DNA from: Lasiosphaeria ovina
Taxonomy: Eukaryota; Ascomycota; Sordariomycetes; Sordariales; Lasiosphaeriaceae
Direction of reading: 5' to 3'
NCBI GenBank assembly: GCA_033439765.1
Contig: JAULSN010000003.1
Span: 1,116,001-1,180,000, forward strand
DNA: 64,000 nt
The notes beneath the pieces were generated by a model. It did not search any database and was not told where the DNA came from. It was given only the letters and a program-made list of their open reading frames with translations. Of this stretch, positions 46,801 through 57,761 are shown one piece after another. A program made the position numbers and the translations under genes. Numbering within the stretch: the first letter of the stretch is position 1; every line of letters starts with the position of its first letter.

Positions 46801-47766
46801 TGTACACCATGGGCAGGATCCCAACGGCAAAATGCCGGCCTACGAGTGAGTGATTGTGATTGTGATTGTGCGTGCGTGCGTGCGTGCACGGGTTCACTGC
46901 AGATGCACACGGGTTTTCAAGTTGATTGATTAGCTCACCCAATGAGTCGTGGCTTCGTGGCTACTAGTGCTACCGCCCGTGCATGGGCATGGCATGGGGC
47001 GCAAATCAAATAAGAAACAAAATGCGAAAAAAATCATGTGCCTCGCCACCCAATCGCTTGTCTGGCCCAAAAGCAACTTACGCAGTAGCGTCCTGTACGC
47101 TCACCCCAGAAAAACATCGGTAGCATCCATCGGGTGCCACGGCAGCTAATTAGGAGCGCGGCGCCTGAGGAGAACTTACTGTGATGTGATAATTATTCCG
47201 TAATGACGGGGAAATTCAAGAATACCGCCATGCTGCCCCAACCAACCAACAAAATATATCTCGGCCTTTGACACCGATTGAATACCTAATCTAGCACCAA
47301 CGATGGCAAAGTCACAACTCCACAAAAGAGAACTCATTAGGTTGGTCTCGCCGCCCACTCAAACCCCCCACCACGGCGGGCGGTGCGGTTCGGTGGTTCG
47401 TTCGGCAAACTGGGGCGCAGCACACACAACCAAAAGCCCACACACAGAAAAGAAATTCGGGCTGTGATTCCTAAAAATTCCCACTTTGGGGCGCGCGGTG
47501 CGACGCGGCGTTTTAATAGGGAGGGAGGGGGGTGTGTGGTGTGAGATGCGGAGAGCAAAGTGCAGCGGCGGGCAAAAAAGGGCGTTTCTCTGCGTCGCAC
47601 CAAAACAGGGGAATGAAACCCGGGTACGTTGTTGGCTTGGCGGACAGTCAACGGAAAATGCACCCCTGCCCAACGAACGGCCATCACAACAGATCAATCC
47701 CGCAATCCACAGTCCACAATCCACAATCGCATCGTCACGCCCCAACGCGCGGGATAATTATGGGGT

Positions 47767-47790
47767 GATGTGTGTGTGTGTGTGTGTGTG
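47767..47790. repeat. (TG)n microsatellite
   Basis: About twelve perfect TG dinucleotides. Confidence 0.95.
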
Positions 47791-48777
47791 ACGGCAATTG
47801 CCCGGCGTAGTAGTTAGAAGGGTGGTTCGGGTCTTGGGTCGTTTGGGGGTTGCTCCAAGCCAAGCCCTAGAATTGCAATTGGGGGGCATCTTGATGATGC
47901 CGCTACCCCAACGGCCAACAACCAGAGGCGGAGGCGTTGTTGTTGGAACGGGAATGGCAGTCTTGTGACCGACCATTTTGCCAGCAAGCGCCGGAGATAA
48001 TGACTCCAGCCGGGCGGCGACGGCAACGACAGCCGACCGTCTTCGGGCGAACGGTGAGGCGTGTGACTGCGCGGTAATAAGACGGCGGAGAAGCCCAAAA
48101 CGGCACCTCGTGTTTTTGTTTTAATTACGTAGTATTAATCAAGAAACCAAGGCAGTGATTGTCGCAGAAGTTAGTAATTAACCCGATGACAGACGCGATC
48201 TGACCATGGATGTTCTTCTTATTCATCAATTCATTGCGGATTACGGAGCAAGGTTCATTTCTGAAACGAAAGGCGGAACTCCAAAGATGACTGTGACGCA
48301 ACAGTACAATGTTGAGACGGAAAGTTTTAGCCTGGATAATTACTGACGGACACACGATACAAACGAGGAAATTAGTCTAAATTTCTGCTAGACCATGCCC
48401 CGGGCGCGCCGCGCGCTGAGGTGAGGGTGAGATTATACGTGCGTGTGTGTAGATTTGTAGTTCTAAGTGTGGGGGAGAGCGAGCCGCCTGGGTGCTGCGT
48501 GCGATCTAAATCCACCGTGTCGGTGCAAGGCAAGGGGGGGCGATTTGGAACCTGGAAATGGAGGATGGGGGCCTAGGCCAAAGTGTAACTCCGTCGGTTA
48601 CGAAGACCCCCAATCGGTTTAACGCCGGCGGATGCCTAGAATGCAGAAGGGGCGGCGGGGCGGAGGTGCGCGACTGGGATAAGACCACCATAAGATGGCA
48701 ACCTGCTTGGGAGGGGAGAGGAACTTTGTTTCAAGAAGGTCACGAGGTGAGTGAGATAAGAGCTTGAGGTGGAATGC

Positions 48778-48799
48778 TGCAGCAGCAGCAGCAGCAGCA
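48778..48799. repeat. (GCA)n microsatellite
   Basis: Seven perfect GCA units outside any recognised gene, unlike the CAG tract at 54304-54354, which is coding. Confidence 0.95.
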
Positions 48800-50622
48800 T
48801 GAGCATGGGCGACTGGCTTGGCTTGGCTTTCGAATGGATGCAGGACTATGCAGCAGCGCATTGCAAGTGCGATGCAGTTGTTGTGTGTAATCAGGCAGGC
48901 GCTGTGCATATTAACCATGGGTACCTAGGGAAGGTACGGAAATAGTAATCGGCCCAAGATGAAGAACCGACCGGAAGGTGAAGGTAAAGCAAGATGTGGA
49001 GTTCACGGACGCATCGACACCTTTTTGGATGTCTTGGCGCTCAATTCGTCTCGAGAGGCGACTGCGTGCAGCGCGAGAGGTGTGAGGGCGGGCAGCTGAG
49101 GTGAACCGACCGGGTAAGGCAGACAGGGGCGAGTTTGGTGTGGCCCCTGGCTCGGTAATATTACCCGACGCCGTCGTTCTGTTGCAGACAGAGCAGGGAA
49201 CTTATGAAAACGTGGCGTTCTGACTCAGACAAGCTTCTGTAAGCGCGCCTCTGCCTCAGATGTACCGAGTAAACCGGCAGCGACTAAATTATTCTTAGAA
49301 CCAAGGCAGGGTACGTCTCTTACTCGTAATTATGACACGACCAATTGGCCTGCCTGGCCCATTTGGGCGATTACTACCGTCTCTCCCAAGACCTGTGCCG
49401 CCAGCCATGATTATTACATCAGATGCTAGTTTCTTGGCCGTGGCCAGAGGCATTGATTTCATCATCACCATCTCTCCTGGGTAATCAGTGGTGTACTGAC
49501 TATTGTCGATCACATCATCGCCTCGGGAGCCTGACGTTCCAGGCGCCGTTGCAAATGGAGGCCAAGTCATGACAGATGCCACCCTGCCTAGGTATGTACG
49601 TACGTACTTGGGGAATTAATTCCGTCAATCCAGTTTGCAAGAAAAAACTCCAATTGACGGTCAAAATGGTCACACGTCTGTTTCCGGAGCAGTTGCCTAA
49701 TCCATCGACCAAGGAAATACATAACATGGCCACAAGCTGGAGCCGCTTACCGAATCAATTGATTATGTATACCCAGGAAGAGCAAAGAACAACTGCCGGA
49801 TTGCCGGTCGGATTAATATACCAGGTGGCCGTTTTCAATCGCAAACATCGGGAGCTTTTGCCTAGCAATTTCGAGAAGCCAAATGGCTTATTCCACTACC
49901 GAGTGGGTGCCACATCAATTAGCCGCTGGAAATGTCGCCATCGACATTATGCTGAATAATAAGTGCCAGACTCGAGCGTCTCTTGACGTGATTAATATGA
50001 ATGCGCGGATGGCCAGAGTGTCGACTGTCAAGTGACTATAATGGTTTCTGCCTATACCGGCGAGCCGAGCCACCCGGGCCGGTTCAACGGAAACTCTGAA
50101 TATTATCTGTGGTGAATGGATTCGCGGAATTTAGTTACAGATAATTACAGCAGAGGTCAAGACAGTTTACAAGCGTACCGTACAAGACGAAGGGACATTA
50201 GTACGGTACAGAATAGAAAGGCTTTAGCTGGTGGCACGCGATACCATGGAAAGCAACCGAAGGAGAAAATTAACTCTGGTCTCTGCCCAGTCTAGACGAC
50301 ACCAAGGTTGATAATTAAAACCTAGGTGAATACTAGCCTCCCCCCAAAACCTTGGATATAATCGACACAAACGTAGACTATCTAGCTACCTTGGTGTGTC
50401 TAGGCAGAGTTTAACAAATAGACCTATGTCATTATACAATATACTTGTGGCTACCTAGAGATGAACACCTGTGAACACCACCTCGCTCGACAGGCGCAGG
50501 CAGAAAGAAGCCCTATTAATCACGAGACTGGCTGCCTACGGCTCTCTCGAACCTCGAAAGGCCGATATGGGCCGGAAATAAGAAAACGTGTCTATTCAGA
50601 CCCGAAGAGCGCCAATCCTTGA

Positions 50623-51405
50623 TTATGAATCAGTCCTTGTCTTGTCGGGCGGCGGCCAGGTAAAGTCCTCGTCCCTGACAGGGAACAGGCTATCAACGAC
50701 CTCGTTGGCTTGCACGATGGCATCACGAGCACCAGGCCAGGCGGGACGAGTGTGCCCATGTCGAAGAAGCGGAAGGCTTGAGCCGTCTCGACGCCGTGGT
50801 TCATGAGGCTGTACATGCGGCGGTCGCGCAGCCAGAACGGCCAGCCGCGCCAACCCCAGCCGAGGTTCTCCATGCCAGTCCCCGCCGCGCCGTGAATCCA
50901 CTGCTGGTACTCCCACTGGCGCACGGCGCTGAGGTCGCAGTGCCGGTCCTCGTCCCAGCGCCCAGCCAGCCACGCGTGGTGCCCGTCGACCTGCGCCTCC
51001 ATGGCCGCGCGCGACGGTGCTGTGGCAGTACCAGTACCGCGCCACAGGTTGCCTACCGCGCCACAAGTTGCCGACCGCCCACGCCGTCACGTCGTTGTTC
51101 TTGCCGAACAGGCAGTGCGTCTGCACCACGCAGCTGTCCGCGTACGCCGACGGGGACATGTTGAGGTACAGCCCCGGCTGCTTCGGCGGGCCCTCCACTT
51201 TTGTGGACTGCGCCGGCAGCGTGCTCGTCTCGATGAACAGTGCCGACAGCCCCCAGTCGGCCGAGTAGCCCGTGCACAGGATCACGGCATCGACATCATC
51301 CAGCACAGTGCCGTCAGCACACTCAATATCCTTGGGCCCTACAAACCGCCGCACGCCCGGCAACAGCCCGAGGCTGCCGTCGCGGATATACGGAAACGCG
51401 AGCTA
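50623..51405 (-). pseudogene. Flavin-containing monooxygenase, 3' half with frameshifts
   Basis: The readable text begins at about 51402 with LAFPYIRDGSLGLLPGVRR, then DVDAVILCTGYSADW (the ATG-like CTGY motif near the second dinucleotide-binding part of FMO-type enzymes). PPKQPGLYLNMSPSAYADSC, NDVTAWAVGNLWRG, HHAWLAGRWDEDRHC, WPFWLRDRRMYSLMNHGVE and ARDAIVQANEVVDSLFPVR follow. The N-terminal FAD-binding half (GxGxxG) is missing upstream. A 19-bp tandem duplication at 51035-51072 causes one shift after GNLWRG, and a second shift lies near 50725-50760. Such enzymes oxygenate soft nucleophiles or ketones using NADPH; this copy is dead. Confidence 0.75.
51035..51072. repeat. 19-bp tandem duplication inside the monooxygenase relic
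   Basis: TACCGCGCCACAGGTTGCC followed directly by the same sequence with one difference (AAG for AGG). Because 19 is not a multiple of three it breaks the reading frame; removing one unit restores the family reading GNLWRGTGTATAPSRAAM. Confidence 0.9.
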
Positions 51406-53511
51406 GTTCCTACCCCAAGGCAAGGCTCGGACTGATCTAGCTCGGACTTTCAAAGTAGGCCTTGAAACCCAGCGACGCCCCAGGTCGCCTCGAGTTGGCT
51501 GCGGGCTAGGTCTCTCCGTCTCTCGCTGTGCCGTTTGTTGGAAGGGGCGAGAAAGCAGTCGGCAGGGATTTCAAGGATTGAGGAAGAAAGAGGGAAAAAG
51601 AGACAAAAAAGATGGTGACGAGTCACATATCACATTCCCAGTGGCTGGTCTTTCGGGCCCCCACGCGCCATCGGACTTGTTGTTCCTGGCCTTGTGTTGG
51701 CTTGGTCGGACCTTGGCACGCATTGACGTCCATGAGACCCTCCCCGGCAGCCGTTGGCCAGTCGTGGCCATCCTCCCCGGCCCACTAATTCCGGCCGGTG
51801 AGTGCCGTGTCCGAATTCCGAGCGGGGCGTGGCGGCTTTGCACCACCGGGTTGGACGTGTTTGGTCATGCCAGGTGTGGTGGTGAGTCTGCGAGAGGATG
51901 GCGGCACGAGACACAACCCAATCCTTCCAAGGAGCAAGGATTCGAGCCTCGCACTGGGGGTCTCGGACTGGCTGTTAATTATGGACCTAAGATGTTTCCT
52001 GATTGGGGGCTATTTTGTCCTGCACCATGGGATGGGATGCATAATGCGGGGGCGGATTATCCGTGGCGATGGATCAGTGGTCGGGCCACAAGGCAACAAG
52101 GACAACAGTGGTTGGGTGGTCTGATCAGACACTTCCACTACCGGGTTGGTGGATCCTTTCTAGAATCGAAGGATTCAGAGCGACCAAAATAGAGGCCAAT
52201 TGGAGTGTGGCGAGACTGGATCCGCTCGAGTAACGAATAGCTGTGCGGTGCTGTGCCCGGCGTTGGTCGCCGTCGGGCCTTGCTAGCACCAATCAGGAGC
52301 CCGCAGATAAGAGCCCCTTTGAGGCCCAGACTCAGCAACCACAGCCTACACATCGCGTTTCGTGTGTCCCCGAGGGCCAAAACACGGCCCAGCCCTACTC
52401 GCTCGCTACCCGGCCGCCACAATGTGATCACTGATTTGATCTAACTACCTGCCTAAGTAACAAACAGCCCTCGCTGGAATCCGCACCCAATAGTCCACAA
52501 GTTGAGATGACCGCATCTCCCCAGACCCGCCCGGCCGTTTCCAGGACTGGCTGGTCAGTTTCTACAACACGGCCGGAGAAGGACCTCCTGGGTGGGGTTT
52601 GGCTGTTGTGGAAATCAGACGATCGTAGAACTAGTAGACAAGAAGAGGAGAGGGATGCGGAAAGATGAAGGTGGAGAACGAACGCAAATAACAACTTACT
52701 ACTCGGTATCTACCTCATATGACTGAGCCGTGTCTTGAATGAACAATGAGTGTGGGTCCGTGGCTGCTGTCCAGAACGCGTAGATAGCAAACTCGTTCAA
52801 AGTCTATGTGTGCACATGGGTAATTGATTACCTGACTTCACTAATTAGTGTACCAGTAAATTAAAGAAAGGGGCGCTGAGACTTGGGTGCAGGAAGCCAC
52901 CTAGACAACAGACCGGACAATTGAATCGCTTCGGCTGAAGAAGCACCTGATTACATGGACACAGCATCCGGGGCGATCGTCTGGAAATACCAAGCCTGAA
53001 GCCATAAATCCGTGTGTTGCATTCTTGACTGTGCGGTGTGAGAATAACAAACAAAGAGCCTTGAAAAGACCGTCTAGAAAAGAAGGTAGAGCCGTTTCAT
53101 TCATCTCGATCTCAAGTGCCCGGTACGACGACTTTCTTTGTCTCTTGACAGTCTACCCGCCCAACCCATAACAGAAAGGCCGCCAAACCTCAAGAATGGC
53201 AACCCTATTCCGGCGTTCGCCATTTGTTTTGCACCCGCACGCTACCCAAAGGCGGAAACACGGGAAATACGTTCAAACAATGGCAGGCAAAACGCCTACA
53301 TACCAAGATGGCTCGTTTGACAGATCTTCTCCTAAACTCCTTGACTAAAGTGACAGAGAGCCACCGCAGCCTACCGCCCAAGTGTGTCTTCTTCATCTGC
53401 CCGGATTGCTGTGAATTCGAGCAAAATAAGACGCCGAGTCATTGTGTCCAGCGGTTTCGTTCCTAGCAATCCTGTGAAAACGCCGTCATCTCTCGCTCTG
53501 GCACGCTGGAC
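51406..53511. other. Intergenic, no supported gene
   Basis: A 204-codon open frame at 51578-52192 has no family features, and its alternative frames are equally open. 53100-53511 should hold the promoter and leader of the next gene. No repeat seen. Confidence 0.4.
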
Positions 53512-54300
53512 ATGGCTGAGGAAGCAGAACTGCCAAAGGACCCCTTCAAGCCCTGGGACGATGCTGCACCCACGACGACGCCCGAGCCATGGAACCAGTC
53601 GGCCTGCCAGCTCGTCCCGCCGTGCAAGCAGGGCAACCACGGCGTCCACTACTTCGACGGAGTGCTGCAGGTCCCTAAGGCGATAGGCAAGTATCACTTC
53701 ACCGAGCTCGCGCTCAAGCACGACATGGCGGCGCTCCAGAAGGGCGTCGTGTACGAAAAGGCCGACTTTTACAAGCGGGCCAAGGCCTGGTACAAGGCCG
53801 AGATTGATCGCCTACTGCACCGACAGAGGGTGAGGGAGGTTAGTGGCTTGTGCCAACTGGACTTGTGTTCGGTGATGAGTTCGAAAGCTGACTCGGCACA
53901 GGAAGAAATAGAAGAACAGCAAGATCGTTTACGCGGGATCGAAAGGGGCTTAATGGGAGAGACGGCTACCAAGCTTGGGATAGTGCTCGAGGAAAAGGGG
54001 CAGGACCAACAACAGAGGCCAGAAGAGAAGGAAAAGGGGAAGAAAGAAGAGAACGAAAAAGAGAAGGAGAACGGGGAAGAGAAGGAGAACGAAAAGGTTC
54101 GAGTAAAAGACGACGAAAAGGAAAAAAGGGAGAAGGAAGACAAGGTCGAAGAGAAGGAGGAAGAGAAGTACGACCAGAAAGTCAAAGAAAAGCAAGAACC
54201 GCCAGTGAAAAGCACAAGCGGAAGCCAGAAGAAAAAAGAAAAGCCCTCGCAGGCTCCCACGCGAGTACAGCCCGCACGCGCCGCCAAGCGAAAGGCAACC

Positions 54301-54354
<54 letters not shown>

Positions 54355-55488
54355 GCGGCGCCGAAGCAAGCAGCAGCAGCCAAGAAGAAGCAGAAGACGA
54401 CGAAAGAGGCACCACCACCAGACGAAGCCTCGCCCACGCCCGCCCCCTCAGAACCAGAACCACCACCCCCCGCCGAGCCCGCCCTCCGCGTCGCCGTCGC
54501 CATAATGACGGACGCATCGCCAGCGCGAGCGCCACAAACAGCCAGGCCCGGGCAAACCCCAGCCCAAGACAGCAACACCAACGGCAACACCAACAACAGC
54601 AAACCGCCACCAGCAAATACAGCAGAATCAACAACAGAGCCCCTCCCAGGCGAGACACGCGGCGACTACGTGCTAGCGGACCACGACTGGACACAGTTCC
54701 AGAACGGCAACGCCGGGGAACACTCCGGCACGCTGGCTTACGTGCGACTGGCGGGGCTGGACGTGGCGCATTTCGTGATGCGCGTCGAGCGGGCAGTGGG
54801 CGAGGCCGTGTTCGAGGCTGCGGTGGCGGCTGCGGCTGCGTCGGAGAGCGAGTATGACGGGGATGATGGTGACGAAGACAGGTGGGGGCGGGGGCTTTAT
54901 TCTGATACTGATGGCGATGGTGAGTCTGTGAAGGAGGGCAAGAGACGGGAGATCACGAAAAGGTTCCGCGTCGGCGGCCGGTTCGAGCCCGCTGCCGCGC
55001 TGTCGCCCGGCGAGGACTGGCGGCCTCCTCCCGTGTCGTCAACAACAACAACAACAACAACAACAACAGCAGCAGCAGCAACGACGACAGTAGACGCTAC
55101 GCTGTTCTCGGCAGGAGGGGAGATGAGCGCGCTGGCTCCTCCCACTCCCATCCCCACAACCGCTGCTCATGTTCCATCACAATCAGCCCCCACAGGCGCC
55201 AACACCACGCGCGACAGCAGCGTCGAGCCGGAGCGGCGCGCCGACGCGGACATGGACCTGAGCCCGACGCTGGGCCGCTGGCCGCTGAAGGGCGCGCCGG
55301 TAGATGTTGCTGCTGCCCAGGGCCGCGCGGCGAGGGTCGTGACGCTGTCGGTGGCTGAGCTTGGACGCGGTATTGTTGCCGTGTCGGGGCTGACATTCGC
55401 GGTCGATGTCGGCTTGGGTGCCGGCGCGTCGGTGGGTTCGAGTCGTGGGGACGAGGGCGAGAGGGGGGTGAGGTTTTTCATGCTGTGA
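53512..55488 (+). CDS. PolyQ and Lys/Glu-rich protein with conserved N- and C-terminal parts
   Basis: Exon 1 is 53512-53838 and exon 2 is 53902-55488. The 63-bp intron (donor GTTAGT, branch GCTGAC, acceptor GGCACAG) is phase 0 and contains no stop, so reading through would add 21 residues (658 instead of 637 aa). Residues 1-109 are compact (CQLVPPCKQGNHGVHYFDGV, QVPKAIGKYHFTELALKHDM) and look like a folded domain. About 130 residues very rich in Lys and Glu follow, then a basic segment, 17 glutamines (54304-54354, mostly CAG), a Pro/Ala-rich stretch and a second folded-looking part near 390-500 (DYVLADHDWTQFQNGNAGEH, YVRLAGLDVAHFVMRVERAV). The end is disordered with TTTTTT and AAAA runs. Charge and layout suggest a nuclear protein, but I recognise no family. 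Confidence 0.72.
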
Positions 55489-56308
55489 GCTGCTTTGTGG
55501 TCATTATCGGGAGTGTCGGCTGTTCCGTGGATGGATCTGTCTGCTGTTGGTTCTCTCTTGTTCGATGAGCACTTGGTTCGAAACTACACGCAGTGTTTGC
55601 GGCACATGGCACGGCTCCCCTGGGTTTCTGCATTTAGATGATGGGCTGGTGTGGCAGAGACGGAACTTGGAAAGAGATCGAATTCTGCTTCATACAGAAA
55701 CAGTTAAGCATGACATATTACATGAGACGCGGTGACCCAAAAGGAAATCGCACCACAACGAAATCTCTGCCCCTGTCATCTAATTTCCCACCCTACAGCT
55801 TCAAAACACCACAACTTCATCAAATCAAGCCTAAATTGCTTCAAAATAAGCCATGTCGGACCGTCGCGAGCAGCTCATTGAAGCTGCAACACTTGCTGTT
55901 GACCAGGGCGCTTCGCAGAAGGACGCCGCCAAGTTACATGGCATCCCTGCCTCCACCCTCTGCAAACGCATACATGGCGCAGAAAATCGAGCAAAGAGTA
56001 AACAAACCGAAAGAAGCCTCTCCGATGCGCAGGAAAGCTTCCTAGCCGAGCGGTGCCTTGATGAGGAAGCTGCAGGGCGTGCGCCTAGCCGTCGTCAGGT
56101 CCAGAGATTTGGTCAACCTATACTCAATGAGGCTGGCACGAAAAAGACCGTGGGCGAGCAAAGTAATATGGATCGCTTCCTACGCCGTAACCCGGCGGTA
56201 AAGATGAAAAATCCGGCCTTATTGGAATCCTCTCGCGTCAGAGGCTCTACTCGTGAGGCTTACGAAGACTTCTACAAGCGCCTGGCCTTCTAGATTAAGG
56301 ATCTGACA

Positions 56309-56973
56309 GGCCTGTAAGAGAGCACCTAGGTGTACAGGGTACTACAGTGGACTCGGTACTGTAGCTGGCGGAGCGGAAGCGGTAGCGAAGGCGGGAGCCA
56401 AGTGCAGGATAGACTGTAGGGAACTGTGCCCTACAGTCCAGTACAACAGTGGATTGTGTAAGGCACTGAGGTAAGCAGGCTGACTGCCACTGGTCTGTAG
56501 GACTCTGCTACAGGCCTGCCACTTAGACTGTGAGGACTCTGCTCAGCAGCCTAGCTCGTAGGCTGCAGGGGACTCTGCCCTGCAGCCAGGGTCTTCGGGG
56601 GGCAACAGAAGGTGCTGAAGAAGACTGAGAGGAGTTGTATTATAGGAGACTATAGTAGAAAGAGTGGTGAGTGCGTTGCTTGCTTGCTTATACACCTCTG
56701 CCAGCCTTTGAGACCTTGGTGCGATACAACCTCGTCTCTAAGTAGCCTTTAAGAGAGAATTTTTTAAAAAGTGACTTTAAGTCCCCTGCATTTATAAATT
56801 ATAACACGAGTATAGCCCATGTCAAAACCCCTTGTAAAGTCACCACACTAAGGTCTCAAAGGCTGGTAGAGCTGTAAGAAGGAGTGCCCACAACACCAAC
56901 CACACCAACACAACCACCATAGTGTCCTACACCTTAGGGCCCTATAACCCCAGTAACTAGCCATACTTTAACA
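56309..56973 (+). repeat. Dispersed hairpin repeat, copy D (with nested MITE)
   Basis: Same family as 6953-7783. The left end is altered (starts near GGCCTGTAAGAG), only one 20-bp unit remains (near 56399), and the hairpin array (near 56409-56605) is the most perfect of all copies, including ACTGTAGGG-aactgtg-CCCTACAGT and GGCTGCAGGG-gactctg-CCCTGCAGCC. It ends CTTTAACA. A 182-bp MITE splits it in the GCTT run, and the region after the MITE is shorter than in copies A and C. Confidence 0.85.
56693..56874. mobile_element. 182-bp MITE nested in repeat copy D
   Basis: Ends CACCTCTGCCAGCCTTTGAG and, inverted, CAGCTCTACCAGCCTTTGAG, matching at about 26 of 29 bases, flanked by TA on both sides (56691-56692, 56875-56876). 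The interior is AT-rich and non-coding. TA target and short inverted ends point to Tc1/mariner/pogo-type mobilisation. Confidence 0.85.
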
Positions 56974-57761
56974 GGTTCCTATTTTACTATAGAGATGCCT
57001 CGGCCCGGGGCATGAGCGCCCGTAATATCATCTCAGGCTTTAGGAATTCGGGGATCTGGCCGTATGACCCGGCCCGTATATTGGATGGCCCCGAGGCGTT
57101 CGTTAATGAAGATGCCCTCCTGGCCCGACCTTTAGCGCCGCCGACGACGGTCCCGAACGACGACGATAAGCTCTTCAAAATACCGTATGGTAGTCAGGAT
57201 ATTAAGAAAGTAGCAGGACAGTATTCGGAATGCCCTCAGTCCGGCTCACCGGCGTGTGAGGGCCTTGTTTACTAAGGTAGGGAGGGAGGTCCCTGGACCT
57301 GAAGAATATAGAGATCGCGTCTTTGGAGGCACAAATTAAGCATCTCACGACCGAATTAGAGGCTTCAAAGCCTCGTACGCGTAAGAGGGTATACGAAGAT
57401 GGAAATGAGAAATTTGTACGTATTCAGGATATTGACAACGCCCAAAAAGCCAGTCAAATGCCCCCTAAGCGAAAAAGACCGGCCCGGGCACCAAATCTGC
57501 CAAATGTAGTCGAAGAAGCCCGGGAAACAATCGCCCATGGTCTTGAGTAATACAGAGAGGCTGAAGAAGAGGATTGAGTACTTTTTTTGCTAGTTGTTTT
57601 GTGTAGAAATGGATAATTTGCGCCCGTGGGGTGGGTATGGGCATGGTGTGGGCCAATTTCGTTGATGGGCGATTTCGTTGTTGGGTTGGCTCTTCTAATA
57701 TTATACGGTACTATTTCCGCATTCTCTCTCATCGTGTTCTCGTTCCCTCTTCAGCTCCCGC

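Larger units (their letters stand above)
43890..50622. other. Long gene-poor stretch, part 2
   Basis: No frame above background with a motif, signal peptide or splice set. Simple repeats: TGTGATTGTGAT near 46853-46868 with GTGC units after it, a (TG)n run at 47767-47790, and (GCA)7 near 48778-48799. The 127-codon frame at 49576-49959 is AT-rich and unremarkable. Composition is mixed, not uniformly AT-rich, so it is not simply RIP-altered repeat DNA. Confidence 0.4.
55853..57550 (+). pseudogene. pogo/Fot1-type transposase without its DDE core
   Basis: The 5' part (55853-56293) has the psq helix-turn-helix (EAATLAVDQGASQKDAAKLH, GIPASTLCKRIHG) and a CENP-B-like second domain ending REAYEDFYKRLAF, then TAG for Gln at 56291-56293. 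The 3' part resumes at 56976 with FLFYYRDASARGMSARNI, ISGFRNSGIWPYDPARIL and IPYGSQDIKKVAGQYSE, then after a shift near 57275 LEAQIKHLTTELEASKP and KRVYEDGNEKFVRIQDI, stopping at 57548-57550. About 250 residues with the catalytic Asp triad are absent, and copy D of the dispersed repeat occupies exactly that gap. The protein would normally bind its element ends and cut them; this copy cannot. Confidence 0.85.
55756..57680 (+). mobile_element. pogo/Fot1-like DNA transposon, core replaced
   Basis: Perfect 10-bp inverted repeats CAACGAAATC at 55756-55765 and 57671-57680 (with ACAACG / CGTTGT extension) bracket the transposase pieces. I take them as the approximate ends; the outer boundaries and a TA target duplication are not clear. 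Inside lie the transposase 5' part, repeat copy D with a nested MITE, and the transposase 3' part. Confidence 0.5.

Noticed and set aside
51925..51965. GATTCGAGCCTCGC, similar to a tRNA T-arm
   Set aside because: No matching acceptor stem, D-arm or anticodon arm around it.
51578..52192. 204-codon open frame on the plus strand
   Set aside because: No family motif, no splice or start context, mixed composition, and other frames are equally open.
53769..54602. 277-codon frame on the minus strand rich in Cys, Ser, Leu and Phe
   Set aside because: It is the mirror of the polyQ and Lys/Glu region of the plus-strand gene; the Cys run is the complement of the CAG tract.
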